Made by a program: the position numbers and the translations under genes | Notes under the pieces: model-generated | Told to the model about the DNA's origin: nothing | Database searches by the model: none | What the model saw: the letters and a program-made list of their open reading frames with translations, nothing else | Shown here: piece by piece, positions 62,716-64,000 of the stretch | Layout of the letters: each line of letters begins with the position of its first letter | Numbering within the stretch: the stretch's first letter is position 1 | Assembly: GCA_934133165.1 (NCBI GenBank) | Contig: CAKPAW010000001.1 | Coordinates: forward strand, 248,001 to 312,000 | Reading direction: 5' to 3' | DNA from: an uncultured Clostridia bacterium | Lineage (GTDB): Bacteria > Bacillota > Clostridia > TANB77 > CAG-508 | DNA length: 64,000 nucleotides

Positions 62716-64000
62716 TTAAATTAATCTTCTTGCTGTTTCATATCTTGTATTGTAACTTCCTGATAATAATGTAGAAATTTTAACACAATATCCTGTTCCT
62801 GAAGATGCATGAATAAAGTTTCCATCTCCTATATAAATTCCACAATGTCCAATTCCGTCCATTGTTTCATAGTCTTTAAAAAATACTAAATCCCCTGGTT
62901 CTAACTCATCTTTTGATACATATGTACCATTACTAGATTGCGCTCTAGCTGAGTGGCTTAGAGATATTCCAAAATTTTTATATACATACATTGTAAATCC
63001 TGAACAATCAAATGTAGATGGTCCAGATCCACCATATACATATTTGCTTCCTAAAAATTGTTTTGCATATTCTGCAATTTCTTCTCCTTTTGAAGATGAA
63101 GTTGTAATATTTTCACTTGTTTGCACTACTTGATCTGCTTGTACTATCTTTTCTGTTTCTTCTGTTGTTCTTTCCTCTGCACCTCTTGAAGTTGTTTCAG
63201 CCTTGCTTGCTGATAATAATCTTTTGGCAATATATCCTTGTGTTCCATTTCCTAATTCTACCTTATACCAATCGTCAGACTCTGCTATTGCTGTTACTTG
63301 ATTGTTCTGTACTAATGTATCTACTACCTCATAAGTTGTTGCAGGTCCTTTTCTAACGTAAATTGATGGTGAATTTACGTACAATACTTTCTTTTCTATT
63401 TCTTGTTCTTGTATATCATTATTATTTGCTTTATCATCATTTTTTGTAGTTGTTGTATTAGTATTTTCTTCTTTTAATACATCTTTTCTTATCCAAGCAT
63501 TTATATCATCTGTTTGAATATATGCCCAGCCTTTTACTTCATCTAATACTAAAACTTCTTCACCTTTATTTAATTTTCCTATTTTACTTGAATTTATTAA
63601 TGGTAAAATATATGCATCAGAATCTGATTTTAATGTTTGTTTACCTATAAAACTTTCTTCCTTCGTTTCTTCTACTACATTATTAGAATTATTTTCTGTA
63701 GTATTATTTGTTTCTTCATTTACAGGTTGTTTTTGATTTGTACCCGTTTTCTCTTTAGCTGGTTCTTCTTGGTTTGTAGTCTCTTCAGTCTTTGGTTCTT
63801 CAGTTTTAGTTTCTGTAGTATCTTCATCAACTTTTATATAATCTTTGTGCACAAAACCTGTCATTTTATTAACTTTTACTTTATACCAATCTCCAGTTTC
63901 TTCTATAATTTCAAGTTTTTCTCCTTGATTTAGTAATTCTAAAACTGTTGAATCTGTAGATGCTTCTTTTCTTAATTTTAATGTATCTGTATTTACAATA
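62716..64000 (-). CDS. NlpC/P60 endopeptidase with at least three SH3b domains, partial
   Basis: The frame runs in from the right edge without a stop, so the start is outside the window. At least three SH3b domains are seen (TLKLRKEASTDSTVLELLNQ at the edge, QTLKSDSDAYILPLINSSKI, and SIYVRKGPATTYEVVDTLVQ), linked by Glu/Thr/Asn-rich stretches. The C-terminal NlpC/P60 domain has the Cys nucleophile in TFDCSGFTMYVYKNFG and His in GIGHCGIYIGDGNFIHASS. Such enzymes cut gamma-D-Glu to diamino-acid bonds in peptidoglycan peptides. It lies directly upstream of comEC on the same strand, 27 bp away, and may be cotranscribed with it. Confidence 0.9.
   Translation of the reverse strand, partial: IVNTDTLKLRKEASTDSTVLELLNQGEKLEIIEETGDWYKVKVNKMTGFVHKDYIKVDEDTTETKTEEPKTEETTNQEEPAKEKTGTNQKQPVNEETNNTTENNSNNVVEETKEESFIGKQTLKSDSDAYILPLINSSKIGKLNKGEEVLVLDEVKGWAYIQTDDINAWIRKDVLKEENTNTTTTKNDDKANNNDIQEQEIEKKVLYVNSPSIYVRKGPATTYEVVDTLVQNNQVTAIAESDDWYKVELGNGTQGYIAKRLLSASKAETTSRGAEERTTEETEKIVQADQVVQTSENITTSSSKGEEIAEYAKQFLGSKYVYGGSGPSTFDCSGFTMYVYKNFGISLSHSARAQSSNGTYVSKDELEPGDLVFFKDYETMDGIGHCGIYIGDGNFIHASSGTGYCVKISTLLSGSYNTRYETARRLI

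Noticed and set aside
1..64000. tRNA, rRNA and known riboswitches
   Set aside because: Reading both strands I saw no T-loop or acceptor-like pattern or recognisable riboswitch core; a covariance search would be needed to be certain.

Overview
The window is AT-rich DNA from a low-GC Gram-positive bacterium, most likely a gut-type member of the Clostridia. This rests on very AT-rich codon use, a four-subunit pyruvate:ferredoxin oxidoreductase operon, Gram-positive cell-wall hydrolases (M23, NlpC/P60), a WalRK/PhoPR-type two-component pair, and relatives of sporulation or germination proteins (SpoVB/MurJ-like, YaaT, GerS-like, BofC-like). I see no rRNA, tRNA, CRISPR array or complete transposase gene. 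Most genes lie on the minus strand.

Layout. 1-3.0 kb: edge-truncated M23 peptidase, HU, lipid flippase. 3.2-6.9 kb: a plus-strand VirD4/TraG-type coupling ATPase, a 52-residue acidic protein and a winged-helix protein, with no other conjugation genes. 6.9-17.2 kb: S1 protein, two pseudouridine synthases, an LspA-like protein with a changed catalytic residue, a GT-C-like membrane protein, tsf and rpsB with leader hairpins, small proteins, pyrimidine-nucleoside phosphorylase, RNase HII and a pseudopilin-like protein. 17.3-35.6 kb: HtrA, a frameshifted M23 peptidase, a Ca2+-type P-ATPase, SMC, an HD-GYP protein, a lone MazF, a GerS-like protein, DusB flanked by inverted repeats, a minD-minE-rodA operon with an oversized MinE, a pilin-like protein with a lectin-like C-terminus, and a CCA-adding enzyme. 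35.9-44.5 kb: porGDAB plus ferredoxin, YaaT-holB, lepB and the walRK-type pair. 44.6-53.5 kb: an 8.3-kb cyclic beta-1,2-glucan synthase gene and a BofC-like protein.

The accessory region is 53.7-62.7 kb. A 3' comEC fragment, a serine recombinase that has lost its catalytic domain but carries a LysM domain, and a truncated integrative element (small proteins, sigma/anti-sigma pair, DUF3848-like protein, a primase-type protein cut short by a 19-codon ParA fragment on the other strand, and a zinc-finger operon) lie before a complete comEC. The simplest reading is an element that integrated inside comEC, supplied or left beside an intact copy, and then lost its middle by deletion.

Several short repeat families are scattered between genes: REP/BIME-like palindromes around GGGAC motifs (3.07, 7.5, 11.6, 22.85, 27.5-27.7, 36.9, 41.9 and 53.7 kb), a palindromic element next to terminator hairpins (0.75, 14.54, 28.9 and 30.0 kb) whose copies differ by a compensatory base-pair change, and a 32-bp tandem repeat upstream of the por promoter.
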